A DNA stretch of 64,000 bases from Bryum argenteum (GCA_037043015.1 CM073323.1:21108758-21172757); one strand, 5' to 3'. Positions 21,541 to 34,169 are shown, numbered from the stretch's first letter. Translations and numbers: made by a program. Notes: generated from the sequence alone by a model not told the origin.

Positions 21541-24500
21541 ATGGCTTCCTCCTCCTCTGAACCCACTGCTGCAGACATCGTTGAGATTGTGTCACAGGGA
21601 GCACTTGTTCCCATTTGCATGTTCGTAGGGCTTGAAGGTGTCGTAGAGATCACTACATCGTGGCTGGGAATTCGATTCGGCTACGATGCATCTTCCATGT
21701 GGTTAGAGAGAGAAGTTCTAGAACCTGATACTAATCATGTTCAGTACTCCATGGTCGTAGATCCAATCATACTAGAGAATAATACTACAATCTGGAAGCT
21801 TAGAGCTGGAAAGTATCGCCTCTACGGCTTGACGGAGTCCGTCATGAACGCGTCAACTGTTCTCCTCACCCCACGTAGTTCTTCTACTATCTCCACGGTT
21901 GCTCCAACTCTTACTCGTGTCAAAGTCGAACCGGGTCTGGAAGTCACCATAGACATATCAGATTCATCAGAAGACGAGAAGAAGTCTCCTCTGCAGCAAT
22001 GTCGTCCGTCGTCTCATATTCCATTGCCACCTTCTACTAGGGATAACTATCTAAGAGCAACCCCTCCTACTTTAATTTCCTCAGATATTGTAAAACCCAA
22101 AAAAATTCTTCCATCCCTCTGCAATCTCGCTAGTATGCCCAGTAGCAAGACTCTCCTCAAAAAAATTGATTTCAAAACCATCCGCACTGTCAACGTAACT
22201 TTCTTGCCTCCGTCATTCAATGGCGATGTTCTCTTCATCTTTCCACCTACTCTTCCGTCTGCAACTCACAAGGTCGCGAAGTCCATGGAGGGGATGGATA
22301 AACGTTACGACGGTCATGTGTGGACGAGGACAATGACTACCAACATAAGCAACACCCAAGGGTTATCTTTCCGATACTCGAATTGTGTAGGTCATCTACA
22401 GTGCCACAACCCAAACTGCGACTTCTTGCAACGCCCTGATCGAGTCGCTGGAGTGAACGACGTGGAGTTTGAAGGCATCACCAAAGACCCCTTCCCAGTA
22501 GGAGGATCGCCCCCACCCACCTCTACGTTGGTCTGTAAGCTTTGCAAAGATCCTCCAGTTTGTGTTGCGCCTTGTTCTGCAAAGATCTTTTACGTAGTTG
22601 GAGATGATTGTCAAGAGCGTGCATGTGTCCATATAGGAACGCACAAACACCCTGTCAAAGTTGGAGATTATAGATGTGTAAGAAAACAAATAGATGAGTT
22701 ACTAGAAGAGCATGTTGACCGTAACCCTCAAGCAACCGTTTCCAAAATAGTTATGGAAACCAGCAAAGACTTGTTAGGTAACTTACTTCTCCGTGACGAA
22801 GGTGACCCCGAAACCGACAATCTTTCTCTTCAGCAGCTGGAACCAGTCTTCGAACAATGCAAAGAGTTAAACTCTCCCAGCATGCGCAATCGTATCTACA
22901 CTTTCAAGTACTTGCGTAGATATGGCATTCTCGATGGGATCACAAAGCTCGGAGGTCTCAAAGAATCGGGCATATATGTGCAACGCAACATGTTCCCCGC
23001 CAAGGCGACGAATCGGAGAAAGTCTTCATCTTTAAGATGTCCGAGGTCGGCCCCGGTAGCGGTGTTGATCTCGTTCGCCGTATGCAGCCTGGAGGAAACC
23101 TCTCCCACGCATGGATGATGTTTGACTATGTCAAACGCGTTACGGATTGGACCACCATGGCCTGCCACGTGTACGACTCACGTTACCAACGCATTCTAAC
23201 CATTGCATGCTGTGATTTCCAATCAGAAGACAAAGATGCTCAACTAGTCTTCTGGAAGAACCTTAATCATGTGATGGCCAGGAACGGAGTACCCAAGCCG
23301 CAGTTCCAAGGATTTATGGCTGATAGTGCTCAAGCCAATTGGAACGTTGTACGCATCATCTACGGCTCTGGAAACCCTGCTGTCCCCATGGAAGGCCGCG
23401 AACGCACATGTTATTTCCATTGGACGCAGTCTCTTGAAAAACATACGAAACAATACATTGTGCCCGAATTGCAAGGACAACACCGGATTCTCTGTAAGCA
23501 GTACAAGGATGCGCGCACCATGGAAGAGGCTGAGACTCGATATTGGGCTATAAGAGCATGGTGGGCATCCTCGAAGGCCACCTCCGAAGTGGGTTTAGAA
23601 CACTTGGGTCATTGGCTTGCGTACTGGCACTTCAGATACAGACAATGGGGTGGATTTATGGAACTAGTAAGTGTACTATTTCTTTGCGATATTTTTGCTG
23701 ATTTCATGGTTTGTGGTAGCTTATGTAATGTTATGTCAGTACCAAGGAAATTAACAGTTCTTGTTTATAGAGTATCAGTTGATTTTTATGTGGATTTATA
23801 TACTGTGAATATGAATTTAGTTCAATTTTAAATTATGAATAAAGGCCTAATACGTTTGCACATTGCAGGAAAAAAAATATTCGGCAGAAGAACTCGCAGA
23901 GATGCCTTCTTGTAATCTTGCGGAGTCAATCCATAACAAGTGGCTGCAAGCGTCTGGCAATAAGGGTAGAGATCTCTACGTCGCAACGGTTGACGATTAC
24001 GTTTGGGCCTTCCTCCAAGTGGTTGGCTACCATCAATTTAACAAAGGCGGAGCAAGTGGTTCTGGACCATCCGTAGAAGAACTTCGTCAACGTCTTTATA
24101 CCGCTCAACGTCGTGCAAATCGATCCGGCAATCCATCTTGCCTCAACAAGGCAGTTATGGACTTCCCTGAAGCAGAAGCTTACTGTACGCGTGATGCCCA
24201 CTTGGAGGGGGCAGAGATCTTTGGTTCCAGGAAACGTAAGGCTGATGTTCCCATTGGTGCTGAAGATGAAACTCATCGACCTGACACCGTGAGTTACTCA
24301 CGTCCTCGTATAGGGAGAAGAGTCACACGAGCTCTTGCTGAGAATCTCAGTCCTATCCACGAAGAAGATGAAGTTCAGGAGCAACCGCTGGAACCCCCCG
24401 CTTCCCCAAGACCCAGTATTCAGCACGTCATTACTATCCAAGAGACGAGAGTGAATGAGCGTTTATGGCACATTGCTCGTTTGAAGGAATCTTCATCCAA

Positions 24501-25317
24501 GGCTTGTTGGGGTATTATGGCTAAGACCAGGAAGAAATGCGAATCACGCATTGTCCAGAACGGAAAGGCGACCGCAGCTCCAACTTACACCGGAGTATGG
24601 CAACGTCCTCAAGAGGGACCCAAAAAAACTGATCAGTTTTTCTTTTGTCCAGACGACATTGAGCGTTGTGTAAAAGGCAGTCGTCGTAAATGGATTGAGC
24701 CGTTCTCTCGGAAACAAGGACGACCGCCTATCCCCTCTGTTTGGCCCGTGAATATTGGGACCAATCTGACAGTGGACGAAATAGAGGCGTTGGAGAATGC
24801 TGGTTTTCGGCTCCCACAAAAGGAGCGCCTTCCTCTCAACCGCACATTCAATACTTCTGCGCCACCGAGAGACTTGTCACATATTCCTGTGCCGGACAGG
24901 GCTGATGTGTACCCAAAATCACGCAAGTCCAAAGTTCTTCGACGCATCAAGGCTGTGACTTCAAAGCACATGAAGAACATTGACTCAGCTCGTGCCATGG
25001 AGGCAAAAATACTCGAGGTGACCATGATACCTCAACCTGGTTTTGGATGTATCGTTGCTTTGGAGTCGGATTCAGAGTCTATCTATAAACTATCTCTAAG
25101 TGAGAACCCTGAGTGTTCTTGCCCGGTGTTCAAAAAAACCATAACTAAGCTGGGACGAAAAGGCGAACCGTATAGACATTGCAAGCACCTATACTTCGTG
25201 TTGGTATTGGTATGCAAATTTGATATTGATAGAGACCTCTTCATCCACGCGCCCACCCCGGCCAACGAGGTGAAAACCATTCTAGAGCGGGGAATCCTAG
25301 ACCAAGTTAGAGAGTAG
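21541..25317 (+). CDS. MULE-like transposase with WRKY-GCM1-like and SWIM zinc fingers
   Basis: Start ATG at 21,541 (M-A-S-S-S-S-E-P). Two exons: up to 23,666 (donor CTA|GTAAGT), a 202-bp intron, then 23,869-25,317 in matching phase. Order: a variable N-terminus with an acidic S-D-S-S-E-D-E patch; a Cys/His cluster at about 22,390-22,660 (C-H-N-P-N-C, C-K-L-C, C-V-H-I-G-T-H-K-H) of WRKY-GCM1 type; a catalytic-core-like region with F-D-Y-V-K (about 23,120), F-M-A-D-S-A (about 23,315) and C-Y-F-H-W (about 23,410); N-L-A-E-S-I-H-N-K-W at the start of exon 2; and near the C-terminus C-S-C-P-V-F followed by H-C-K-H, the C-x-C-xn-C-x-H SWIM finger (25,110-25,190). These are the standard parts of Mutator-like transposases, which cut and paste DNA in the nucleus. 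The frame changes once near 23,000, just before the core, so the copy is either recently inactivated or carries a sequence error. Confidence 0.7.
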
Positions 25318-25756
25318 ACTACCTCAAGGTCATATTACGTAAACCAACATCCACATCTACCCATTCTACATGTTATCCCTGTAATCGTGTGTTTCACACG
25401 TAATTTATTTTGATTTCAGCGTTTTACGTAAAGTCAATAAATGTATCCCTATTTACAAAAATTTATGAACTGCTATACAACTTCGACTTCCGATTTCAAA
25501 GTTATGATATACTAGCCTACTCTGTAAAATTTGTAAATGTCTCTTAACGTTTGAAGAACGTGGTTTAAGTCTACCAAATTTCAGAAATTTTAGCCTTATC
25601 TCCACGGGTTTAGGAACACAAAACCACGGTAATAAGTCAAGTATATTCGAATATTCTTGAGAATATTCCAGAAAAAATAGTAAAATATTATTTTTAGAAA
25701 TTTTTTTGCTAAAAATACCAATTCACCGCTCAAATTCCTGAAACTTGATGGCTCAA
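25318..25756. other. 3' flank of transposase to right inverted repeat
   Basis: AT-rich, no coding frame. A GCGGTGAATTGG-type motif on the minus strand at about 25,720-25,731 is a further copy of the terminal GAGCGGTGA unit. Confidence 0.35.
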
Positions 25757-25786
25757 CGCTCACCGCTCACCGCTCTCCGCTCACAC
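25757..25786 (-). repeat. Right terminal inverted repeat, GAGCGG-rich
   Basis: Exact reverse complement of 9,103-9,132. Reading inward on the minus strand it begins GTGTGAGCGGAGAGCGG. It lies about 440 bp after the transposase stop and 12 bp inside the direct repeat CAAACACATG. Confidence 0.6.
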
Positions 25787-25798
25787 GGTAGCTACGTC

Positions 25799-25808
25799 CA
25801 AACACATG
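25799..25808 (+). repeat. Right target-site duplication candidate (CAAACACATG)
   Basis: Direct copy of 9,080-9,089; see the left copy for the argument. Confidence 0.5.
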
Positions 25809-25928
25809 CACTCATGAAATTCTAAACGTGATTCAACCCTTCGAAGCTAAACCCTAAACTCTAAACCGCAAACCCTTCGAAGCTTCGGTGAGTGAAGAGT
25901 ACTCTTCTAGGCTTCAGTAAATGTTAAC

Positions 25929-26330
<402 letters not shown>

Positions 26331-28123
26331 ATTGATTTCTTACAAAACTACTTGCATCATATGTGATAAATATGTGTGCCCTCTGTTTGGTGGGCACTAG
26401 ATCATTGTCAGGATGAAGAAACACCGTTTATCCATGTTGGCTTTGTAAAGAGACCAGACTTCATACTCTATTATCTATTGTGTATATGTATTTATAAATA
26501 AATAAACGTGAAGATTTTCTTGCATAAACTGCACATATTAGAGTGCAAGTACAGAGGGCACTGACTTCCGGGAGCTTAGAATTTTAGATATTAAATATGA
26601 GTATGCAGTTATATATATTAGTGAGTATATATATACTTACTAATATATATACATATGCATATGTTAGTATGATAGACTTATGGCCGCGAGGATTCTGTAC
26701 AAGAAAGAGATAAAGTTCGTAAGTAGTCATTGCAATGATCATCACATTTTTCAAAAATCAATGTGAAGGGCAAATATTATAGTTGACTTTCAATAAAAAA
26801 GAAATCACTTATATGAGTGTTATGTTGGTATAAACGCACAAACATGGGTATTTGACATGTTTAAAATAAAAGTGGCACTTAGAGTAATTATTAGGGGACA
26901 CCTCTAAGAACTGCTTATTTCGAACTGGAGGGGTATCATTGCTAAAAATTGGATTATTACACATCCACTAAGTAGAGAAATTAAATCTTCCAAACATGCT
27001 TTTTAAACCCAAAATCCTAAACCCTATAGCTTCTAACTTTTTTAGAATTTTTTAGGAAAGAAGTGGTGAATCGTGAACTGTAACCTAAAGTTTTTGTAGA
27101 GTAAAAAACACAACTGTTGAACGTTGGAAACATACAATTATCATCCATGTAATCTGAGCGTCCACTTGATATTGAACTTAGGATACCCTTATTTAAGGCG
27201 GTTAAAATTAATAAGAATAGTATAAAATAGCACATACTATATAGTAATGTGAAGCATTTAAAACTACCCTTAGCATGATAGATCACTTTCAATTTACACA
27301 ACTGTAATGATACTAATTGAATTTTCACTTAAAATTTAGACAATCATAATTTTGGATACTAGGATCAAATTTTTACTTAAAATTGAGATAATTTTAATCA
27401 GTTACTCGGATCAAATTTTTATTTAAAATATAGACAATCGTAATCGATTGAATTATCACTTAAAATTTATACAATCATACTTATAGTTATTCAATAACCC
27501 TTAATTATCATGAAAATATTTCAATATACTCATGATTATATTAAGATATCAAATGAGTATATTAAGATATAATTTTCATGTAATAAACAAAGGCAAATCA
27601 TCTTTTTTAAATTCAAGGCATGAAACTTATTTCATCCACTATGGCTTAGTTGGCTATGAAGACGGATGTTTTTCCTCCAAAATCAAACGACCTCTATTGT
27701 GCCAACTTGGCGAAGTGTTGCCACAAAAAAATGAAAACAACGCTAGATGTAGTCATAAAGTGAGAAAAGGTCGAAGGCTCCCATGTGAGGTTTTTTCTAA
27801 AATGAACTTAGAGTACAGTAAGTGATTGGTTGTGGGTTTTTTGCCCAATGGCCCTCTGGATTTTTAGTTGGGGGCACACCTCATTGACTACAATGCTAGG
27901 AGCCCTCATCATTCACTGCACCTTTGTTGCGATAGAGGACAAAAGTGTGGTCCATGTCATTATTTCCTCCTCTTGTCCCTTGGACTCAGATTTGCCTCTA
28001 AAAAGCCTCACTTTTTTGACTTCTCAATTCTTGAACCTCCCATTGCCGGTTCAAATGTATTTTCTCTTAGCTTCATACTTCTAGTGTAAAGAGCTTAAAT
28101 AGCTTAAATAGGCCTTACTATCT
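26331..28123. other. AT-rich spacer with a decayed ~50-bp tandem repeat
   Basis: No supported gene. At about 27,310-27,490, diverged copies of CTTAAAATTTAGACAATCAT recur about four times. The frames at 27.5-28.1 kb have uneven composition and no recognisable domain. Confidence 0.4.
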
Positions 28124-28128
28124 CAAAG

Positions 28129-28314
28129 TGTAAGGAGACAAGGACAAGTCTGTAGTCAATGAATAGTACGAAAAACGAGTAAGAATATAGAATGTGCAGT
28201 GGGGGACAAGGCCCCCCCACTGGCCATATATAGGCAGTTGGTGGCAGTTAATTACATGCCAAACCCAACTGTCCGCCGCCGGGCTATGGGTCCTTAGGTC
28301 CTTGTACTCGTTAC
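28129..28314 (-). repeat. 3' LTR of the 28-38 kb element
   Basis: Starts TGTAAGGAGACAAGG and ends CGTTACA on the plus strand; CAAAG duplication at 28,124-28,128. On the element strand it is preceded by a polypurine tract AGAAGGGGGGGGTAA (28,315-28,329). Confidence 0.85.
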
Positions 28315-28462
28315 ATTACCCCCCCCTTCTAGGTCCAGGTAACGGTCGGGGAGCGTTCGGATGTAAGCGGTCAAACTCGCGAACCCGAAGAGGCGCATTC
28401 CGAAGGTGGCTAGCAGGTTCCCAGGAGTCTTCCTCCGGTCCATAACCTTGCCAAGAGACCAA

Positions 28463-29851
28463 CTACTGCAGCTGCCGACGTCGTCCAGAGAGTCGGCAGT
28501 TGAGTATCCGACGAACCTCCCACTCCATGTCGCTCGCCGGAGTAATGACTGGGGGTGGGGGGTTTTGCTTCCGTCCCGGGATGGTATTGGGGCGGTACGG
28601 TTCCAGAACGGCTATGTGGAAAACATCATGAATACGGAGGGTACTGGGCAACTTGAGGCGGTATACCAAGTTTGAAAACTTGGAGATGATTCGGAAAGGC
28701 CCTAAGAACTTGGGTCCTAACTTTCTTGACGGGGACGTCGTAGCAATGTGCTCACCTTGTAGAAGGACGTAGTCACCGACTTCGTACGTAGGTGCTTCCT
28801 GGACTTGTCGGTCGTAGTATTTCTTTGCGTGTTCCCCGGCAATTTGGATCATGGTCTGGATTTCTTCCTGCACTTGATGTAGCAACTGCACGCGCTCCTC
28901 CGCTGCTGGAACCATTGAGGTTGTTGGTGGGGTAAATGACAGAGTCGGGTGATAACCGTAAGTTGCATAGAACAGGGAGTACCCAGTAGCGGAATGGAGT
29001 GAGTTGTTGTAGGCGAATTCTGCTACCGGGAGGAGGTCAGCCCAATCATCCTGGCGTTTTGTTGGAAACTAACGAAGAATCTGCTCCAGATGTTGATTGA
29101 CCCTTTCGGTCTGGCCATCGGAGTGGGGGTGAAACGCTGTAGTTGGAACCGGTTGAATGCGCAGAAGCTCATACAGTCGACGCATAAATTTTGACACGAA
29201 AACTGACCCGCGATCGGAGATCACTTCCGTAGGAGTCCCGTGAAGCTTCCAAACGTGTTGTAAATAGAGTGCTGCGATCCCTGCTGAGTCAGTGGCTTCT
29301 GTAGTTGGAATAAAATGTGCCAACTTGGTATTCTTGTCCACCACCACCATGATCGTGTCAAAACCAGCGTTGAGTGGAAGCTTCACTATAAAGTCTGTAG
29401 TCACCTTTTTCCACGGGGCACCTCCCGCAGAAATAGGTTGCAGCAACCCATAGCGGGGATGTCGAGTCGACTTGGAGCGCTGACAAATGTCGCAGCCGTC
29501 CACGTAGCGATGAACATACTTAGTAAGGGTCGGCCAGTAAAACGTACGGGAGACCAAATCCACCGTCTTTGCCCGTCCCAGGTGTCCCGCCGCTGGGGCA
29601 TCATGGCGGGATCGAAGGATTTGTCGACGGAGCTCCTCGTCGTTTGGGACCATCATTGCGTCTTTGAAGAAAATTACTCCATCACGAAGTGAATAATCAT
29701 GTAGTTGACGTCGTATATGACTGGGGGCCTCCCCCACTCCAGTCATCAAAAATGTACGTACCGGCGTCAACGTAGGGTCCAGCGCGGTCGCTTCTTGGAG
29801 TCGTTGTATAATACGGCTGTCGTTCCAAACTAGCTCCACGGCCTCCAGCAT
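28463..29851 (-). pseudogene. Ty3 integrase region with chromodomain-like tail (fossil)
   Basis: The upper part shows the H-H-C-C zinc-binding head (G-H-L-G-R ... C-D-I-C-Q) and the catalytic-core landmarks T-D-F-I-V-K-L-P and I-S-D-R-G-S-V-F. The lower part ends in a G-P-F-R-I region followed by a W-E-V-R-R-I-L start typical of a chromodomain-like tail. This enzyme would insert the element's cDNA into chromosomes. It is part of a broken element. Confidence 0.75.
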
Positions 29852-29857
29852 TGCTAA

Positions 29858-31150
29858 TCAAAGCAGCGGCCGTACGTTCCGACTACTGTCATTATCTGTA
29901 TCGAAACGGCGGGAGAGCATGTCCGCCCGTGCATTAAGCACTCTAGGTCGATGCTCGATAACAAAATCATATGAGGAGAGGAATTCTGACCACCGTGCTT
30001 GACGGCGGTTGAGAATCTTGGTTGTCAGGAACTGTTCCAAGTTCTTGTGATCAGAGATTACTCGAATCTGATGGGGAGATCCTTCAAAGTACACCCGCCA
30101 ATCCTGGAATGCGAGTACGATGCTAAGAAGTTCTTTGTCGTATATATCGTAGTTTTGCTCCGCAGCAGACATCTTGGAACTACGATACGCACATGGATGT
30201 AACTGGCCGTCAGGTCCATACTGGGAGAGTATACCACCAGTGGCGGTATCTGAAGCGTCCGTCTCAACTACAAACGGATGATCGAAAACCGGATGTAGTA
30301 GGATCGGGGCTTCTGTGAATCTCCGACGGAGTTCATTGAAAGCTTTTTCCGCCTCTGTAGACCACGTGAACGGTTGATGCTTTCGCGTCAGCTGAATGAG
30401 GGGTACGGCTACATGAGAGTAATCCGCAATAAATCTCCTGTAGAAATTGGCGAAGCCCAAAAACGCTTGTACCTCCCGAAGGTTCTTGGGGCGTGGCCAG
30501 TCTTTGAGGGCGGATACCTTGTCAGGGCACATCTCCAGACCGCGGCCAGAAACAATTAAGCCTAGAAATTCCACGGAAGGACGGTGGAACTCACACTTGG
30601 ATAGCTTGGCATAGAGGCCGTGCTGATGAAGACGTCGTAGTACTTCCCGAACAACTTGACGGTGTTCCTCAAGTGTCTTGGAGAAAATGAGAATATCGTC
30701 CAAGTAGATCACAACGGAAATGTCGAGTAAATCCCCAAATATTGTCTGCACATGGGCCTGAAACTGGGCCGGGGCGTTCGTGAGGCCAAAAGGCATAGCG
30801 AGGTACTCGTAAAGGCCATAACGTGTCTTAAACGTTGTCTTATACTCATGTCCCGCCGCCATTCGCACTCGATGGTAGGCCTGTCGAACGTCAAGTTTAG
30901 AAAAGATAGTGGCTCCAACTAGCCGGTCCGTCAACTCTAGGATGAGAGGAAGCGGGTATCTGTTCCGAATTGTAACCTGGTTAAGGTTCCGGTAATCAAT
31001 GCAGACTCAGAGGGTCCCGTCTTTCTTTTTTGCGAACACAATCGGGGCCGACACCGGCGATTGAGACCGCCGAATCCAGCCCTTCCCCAAGTGTTCATCC
31101 AAGTAGCGCCGCAGCTCCTCCAACTCCGCAGGCGACATAGGTTGTAGTCC
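29858..31150 (-). pseudogene. Ty3 reverse transcriptase and RNase H (fossil)
   Basis: Y-L-D-D-I-L-I-F-S is the polymerase active-site box, preceded by L-A-M-P-F-G-L-T-N-A-P. Downstream, E-T-D-A-S-D-T-A-T-G-G and Y-D-I-Y-D-K-E-L-L mark RNase H. The sequence class is Ty3/Gypsy. It copied element RNA to DNA and degraded the RNA strand. The copy is part of a broken element. Confidence 0.8.
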
Positions 31151-31162
31151 CATATTACGAGG

Positions 31163-31771
31163 TTACTGGCCGTCTTTGAATTCTATCTTCATGTCCGAGG
31201 GACCGTGAATGGAGAACTCGTTGGATGCCTCTTCACTGAAAGCGCCCTCCAAGTCAATGTATTCCGGTGGGATCGTTGTGGTGGCAGGCGGTACCTCCTC
31301 TGACACTTCAGAAATTTCCATCATATATATCTCGACCCCCTTGGTGGCTTGTCGGAACGTTGGCTGGGACACTAAAATGTGTCGGCTGGAAAGCGAACAA
31401 GACCCCTTGCAGAGGGCTGTGTTCGGTCGTTCCATAGCTTTGCCGTGGGAAATGCAATGAGCTTGACAATAAGCAGAACTGAACTGTACAGCCCCTGTGG
31501 CCCAACGAATATCCGGGTTGTGGCGAGATAGCCACGGAGTCCCGAGAATACAGTCATACCAGCCGGTGTTCGTAAGATCCGCCGTAAGAGTCTCGATGTG
31601 GTTGTTGATCACCAACTTGAATGTCTCTTCATGTGTTATCAGCCCGGTATTGATGACCCGTCCATCTATCACCCGTACCTCCCGAGGTATCGCTTTGACT
31701 TTAATGGTGGCTCTGCTGGAGGCGGCAAAAGTTGGATGGACAAAGACACCGGTTGCCCCTGAGTCCACCAT
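31163..31771 (-). pseudogene. Ty3 aspartic protease region (fossil)
   Basis: V-D-S-G-A-T-G-V-F is the D-S/T-G active site of a retropepsin-like protease, followed by I-L-G-T-P-W-L. It would have processed the Gag-Pol polyprotein. It sits between the gag zinc knuckle and reverse transcriptase, as expected. Confidence 0.7.
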
Positions 31772-31945
31772 TAAGGTAGCGGGCCGACCATTGGCGAGAT
31801 CCCGCCAACGTTAAGTGAGTACTGGGATCGGTGGTGGCACGGAGGTACAGTGGCCCTCCCTCCAAGACACTTGTCGCCACTGTTGCTTGTTTATAGGTCA
31901 TGGTCCTCGCTGTTTGCGGTGGGCCCGGGCACTGAGCAGAGGATG

Positions 31946-33070
31946 TCAGTCCCGGGCCGTGTCTTTTCCCGGGCTCGCAGAATCCGCTTCCGACGTGGTA
32001 GAGAACGATAATGGTCTGGAAGGATTTGTCGGGCACCTCGCACGAGGGTGGCCCAATTGTCCACAGCCCCAACACTTCCCTTGACGTTGATACTCCAGTC
32101 GTTGGGCTGGGGTCTTAGCCATTGCCGTGGATTTGCGAGGAACGGGTCCAAATGCATCTAACTCCATGGGAACAGGACCCGGAGAGGGGGAAGGTCCCAG
32201 AAACCTCCGCCCCTGGTGAGCCGGCGCAAAGGTGGGCCGTCCTGCTTGCTTACGCAACGCCCAGATCCGCTCGTCTATTCGCGAAGCCCGCGCCATCCAT
32301 CCTTGGAGCGTCGTTGGGGGCTCGTCCCCGGTAGCCACCGAGTAGAGGATGTCATTTTTTAGGCCGTGACGGAATCTCGAAATAAGGGCTTCCTCGCACC
32401 AGTTGACTTGAGACGCCAGCTCACTGAAAGTTGCGATATAGGCAGCTGCTACGCCTGCCGTTTGTCGCAGCTCTTGTAAGCGATCTTGGGCATTTCCTTT
32501 GCGGTCGATCTCCCCGAAAACAGAGACAATCGCGTCGCAAAAAGCGTCGTATGACTCCAGCAGTGGATGACTCTAGCGTTTCTCCAGGGCTTGACAGATA
32601 GGCATCGCCCACCCTTGTGCCGCTCCGGTCAGGTAGGAGAGAGCGCAGTTGATCTTCTGGCGCTCCGTCCTATAGCCCTCTGGGTCAGCCTCAAACTGTA
32701 AGCGGAGTTGGGCTATCTATCGATACACTTCTCCTCCTTTCTTGCCTGCAAAGTCCTTAGGCCGAGCTACTCGTCCGGCCTTGGTGGGGGGTGCATTTCT
32801 CCCCAATGCTCCTCCACTTGGGGCCGGGGCGGGGGCCAAAAATAGTTGGACATTCCGTTCTCCTGACTCTTGAGTTCGATACTCCTGAATGATCATGGGG
32901 ATGGCCGCATGTAATCCGGATTGTAGTTGTTGTTGAAGACTCGTCTGCATCTGCTGAAGCTGCTGCTGGAGATAGGCTGTCCAATCGCCTCCTGAAGTGG
33001 CTGCTGCTGCTTGGTCCTGAACCGTCCCCCCGCTGTGCTCCATGTACTTTGCCTTTGACCCCTCTTCCAA
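31946..33070 (-). pseudogene. Ty3 gag region with CCHC knuckle (fossil)
   Basis: The N-terminal part has a Gln-rich coiled stretch (L-Q-Q-Q-L-Q-Q-M-Q). The C-terminal part contains C-W-G-C-G-Q-L-G-H-P-R-A-R-C-P, a CCHC nucleic-acid-binding knuckle. The region is fragmented. Confidence 0.65.
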
Positions 33071-33360
33071 AAATTTCCTAGAGTACCGGCCACTTTACGC
33101 GACCTAGGTGCTAGAGCGTCGGAATTGCATGTGGTGGAGAATTATCCGTAATTGGCTACCTTGGTTTGTATGCACACTTGATTCCTTCTCTACCTGGGTA
33201 ACTTCAAACGTCAAGGGTAATCCATGGGAGTTGACAAAACGTCTCGGTCCCACCGTCGTTGGGTCAATCTTTCCCCAGCTCATGGATCTGTCCTTGAATT
33301 AGGTCGCGGACCAATTTTTTGGAGCCCTTTGCCTCGTAATGAATGGTTGTGAGCATCCTA

Positions 33361-33700
33361 CTGAAATTCTTTTACGGTAAACAACGACTGCCTCTCTTCT
33401 TAAAACTCCGTAGTCGAATAAAGAGTCCCCACATACAGAGGACCGTTCACCGCACCAAGACCCTGGCTGGGTTATCAGCCTGCTCCGCCGAGATTTGCGC
33501 CAGGCGCGCAAACTGCTCCGCCGACCCCTCATGATCATGGCAGCCTTGTTGTGGCCGACGCGAAATTCTTTTTTCTGATGGCGACGATCGCCTCTGTTCT
33601 TAAAACTCCGTAGTCGAATGAAGAGTCCCCACATACAGAGGACCGTTCACCGCACCAAGACCCTGGCTGGGTTATCAGCCTGCTCCGCCGGGATTCCCGC
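33361..33700 (+). repeat. ~115-bp direct duplication, 205 bp apart
   Basis: CTTCTTAAAACTCCGTAGTC through GGTTATCAGCCTGCTCCGCCG occurs near 33,399-33,489 and again near 33,604-33,693 with few differences. It lies in the GC-rich part of the leader of the LTR element. High-GC CTGCTCCGCCG repeats continue to about 33,950 and create artefactual long frames. Confidence 0.75.
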
Positions 33701-34169
33701 TGGGGCGGCAGCCTGCTCCGCCGACCCCCTGTGACCGCGCGCCGAGCCCCGTGGCCGCCGCCGCTGCCCGACCCCTTGTGATCATGCGAGAGCCCTCATG
33801 GCCGGCCGCCGCCCGACCCCTTGTGACCATCAAGCGCGAGCCCGTGGCCGTCAAGTGCTGCTCAGCTCATGGTGGTCGTCTTTGGGGAGGCGACTGCTCC
33901 GCCGACCCCGTTCTTTGTGGCGCCGAGCCACAGCGTGGCCGTCAGCGCCGGGCGCAGTAACCGTTCTTCTTGTATTGGCCCACCGGCGTGCTTGGCGTCG
34001 CGTGAAACGCGTGGCCACTCCGCCGTTTCCACTCCTGTCTTGCTGTCGAACCGCTGTCCCTCAACCTTCGAGTTCCCTTAGTAGCCAACCTGTACCGCGT
34101 CGTTGTTTGGAGGAGAGTCTAGTGTCGATCACGCAACCGAGGCTAGATCTCCGCTACTAGCAATTGCAT

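Larger units (their letters stand above)
9090..25798 (+). mobile_element. Candidate giant Mutator-like element with cargo genes
   Basis: The evidence is the bracket: direct repeats CAAACACATG outside, and a 30-bp perfect inverted repeat (9,103-9,132 and 25,757-25,786, beginning GTGTGAGCGGAGAGCGG) inside. The enclosed genes fill the space neatly. A MULE-like transposase points right and ends about 440 bp before the right repeat. A charged gene and a ParB-methyltransferase gene point left and end about 1.0 kb before the left repeat. The two directions diverge from 21,037-21,540. The termini outside the 30-bp match agree only weakly, so the exact ends are provisional. Large MULEs carrying extra host-like genes are known in plants (for example ULP1-protease carriers); this cargo is not one I know. 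Alternative: the GAGCGGTGA repeat is a dispersed minisatellite that happens to sit inverted on both sides. Confidence 0.5.

Noticed and set aside
27532-28084. Two adjacent plus-strand frames as a small gene
   Set aside because: Composition is irregular, no domain is recognised, no splice signal joins them, and the region is AT-rich spacer.
33751-34160. Arg/Ala/Pro-rich plus-strand frames
   Set aside because: They arise from a GC-rich repeat tract, occur in all three frames, and run opposite to the element.
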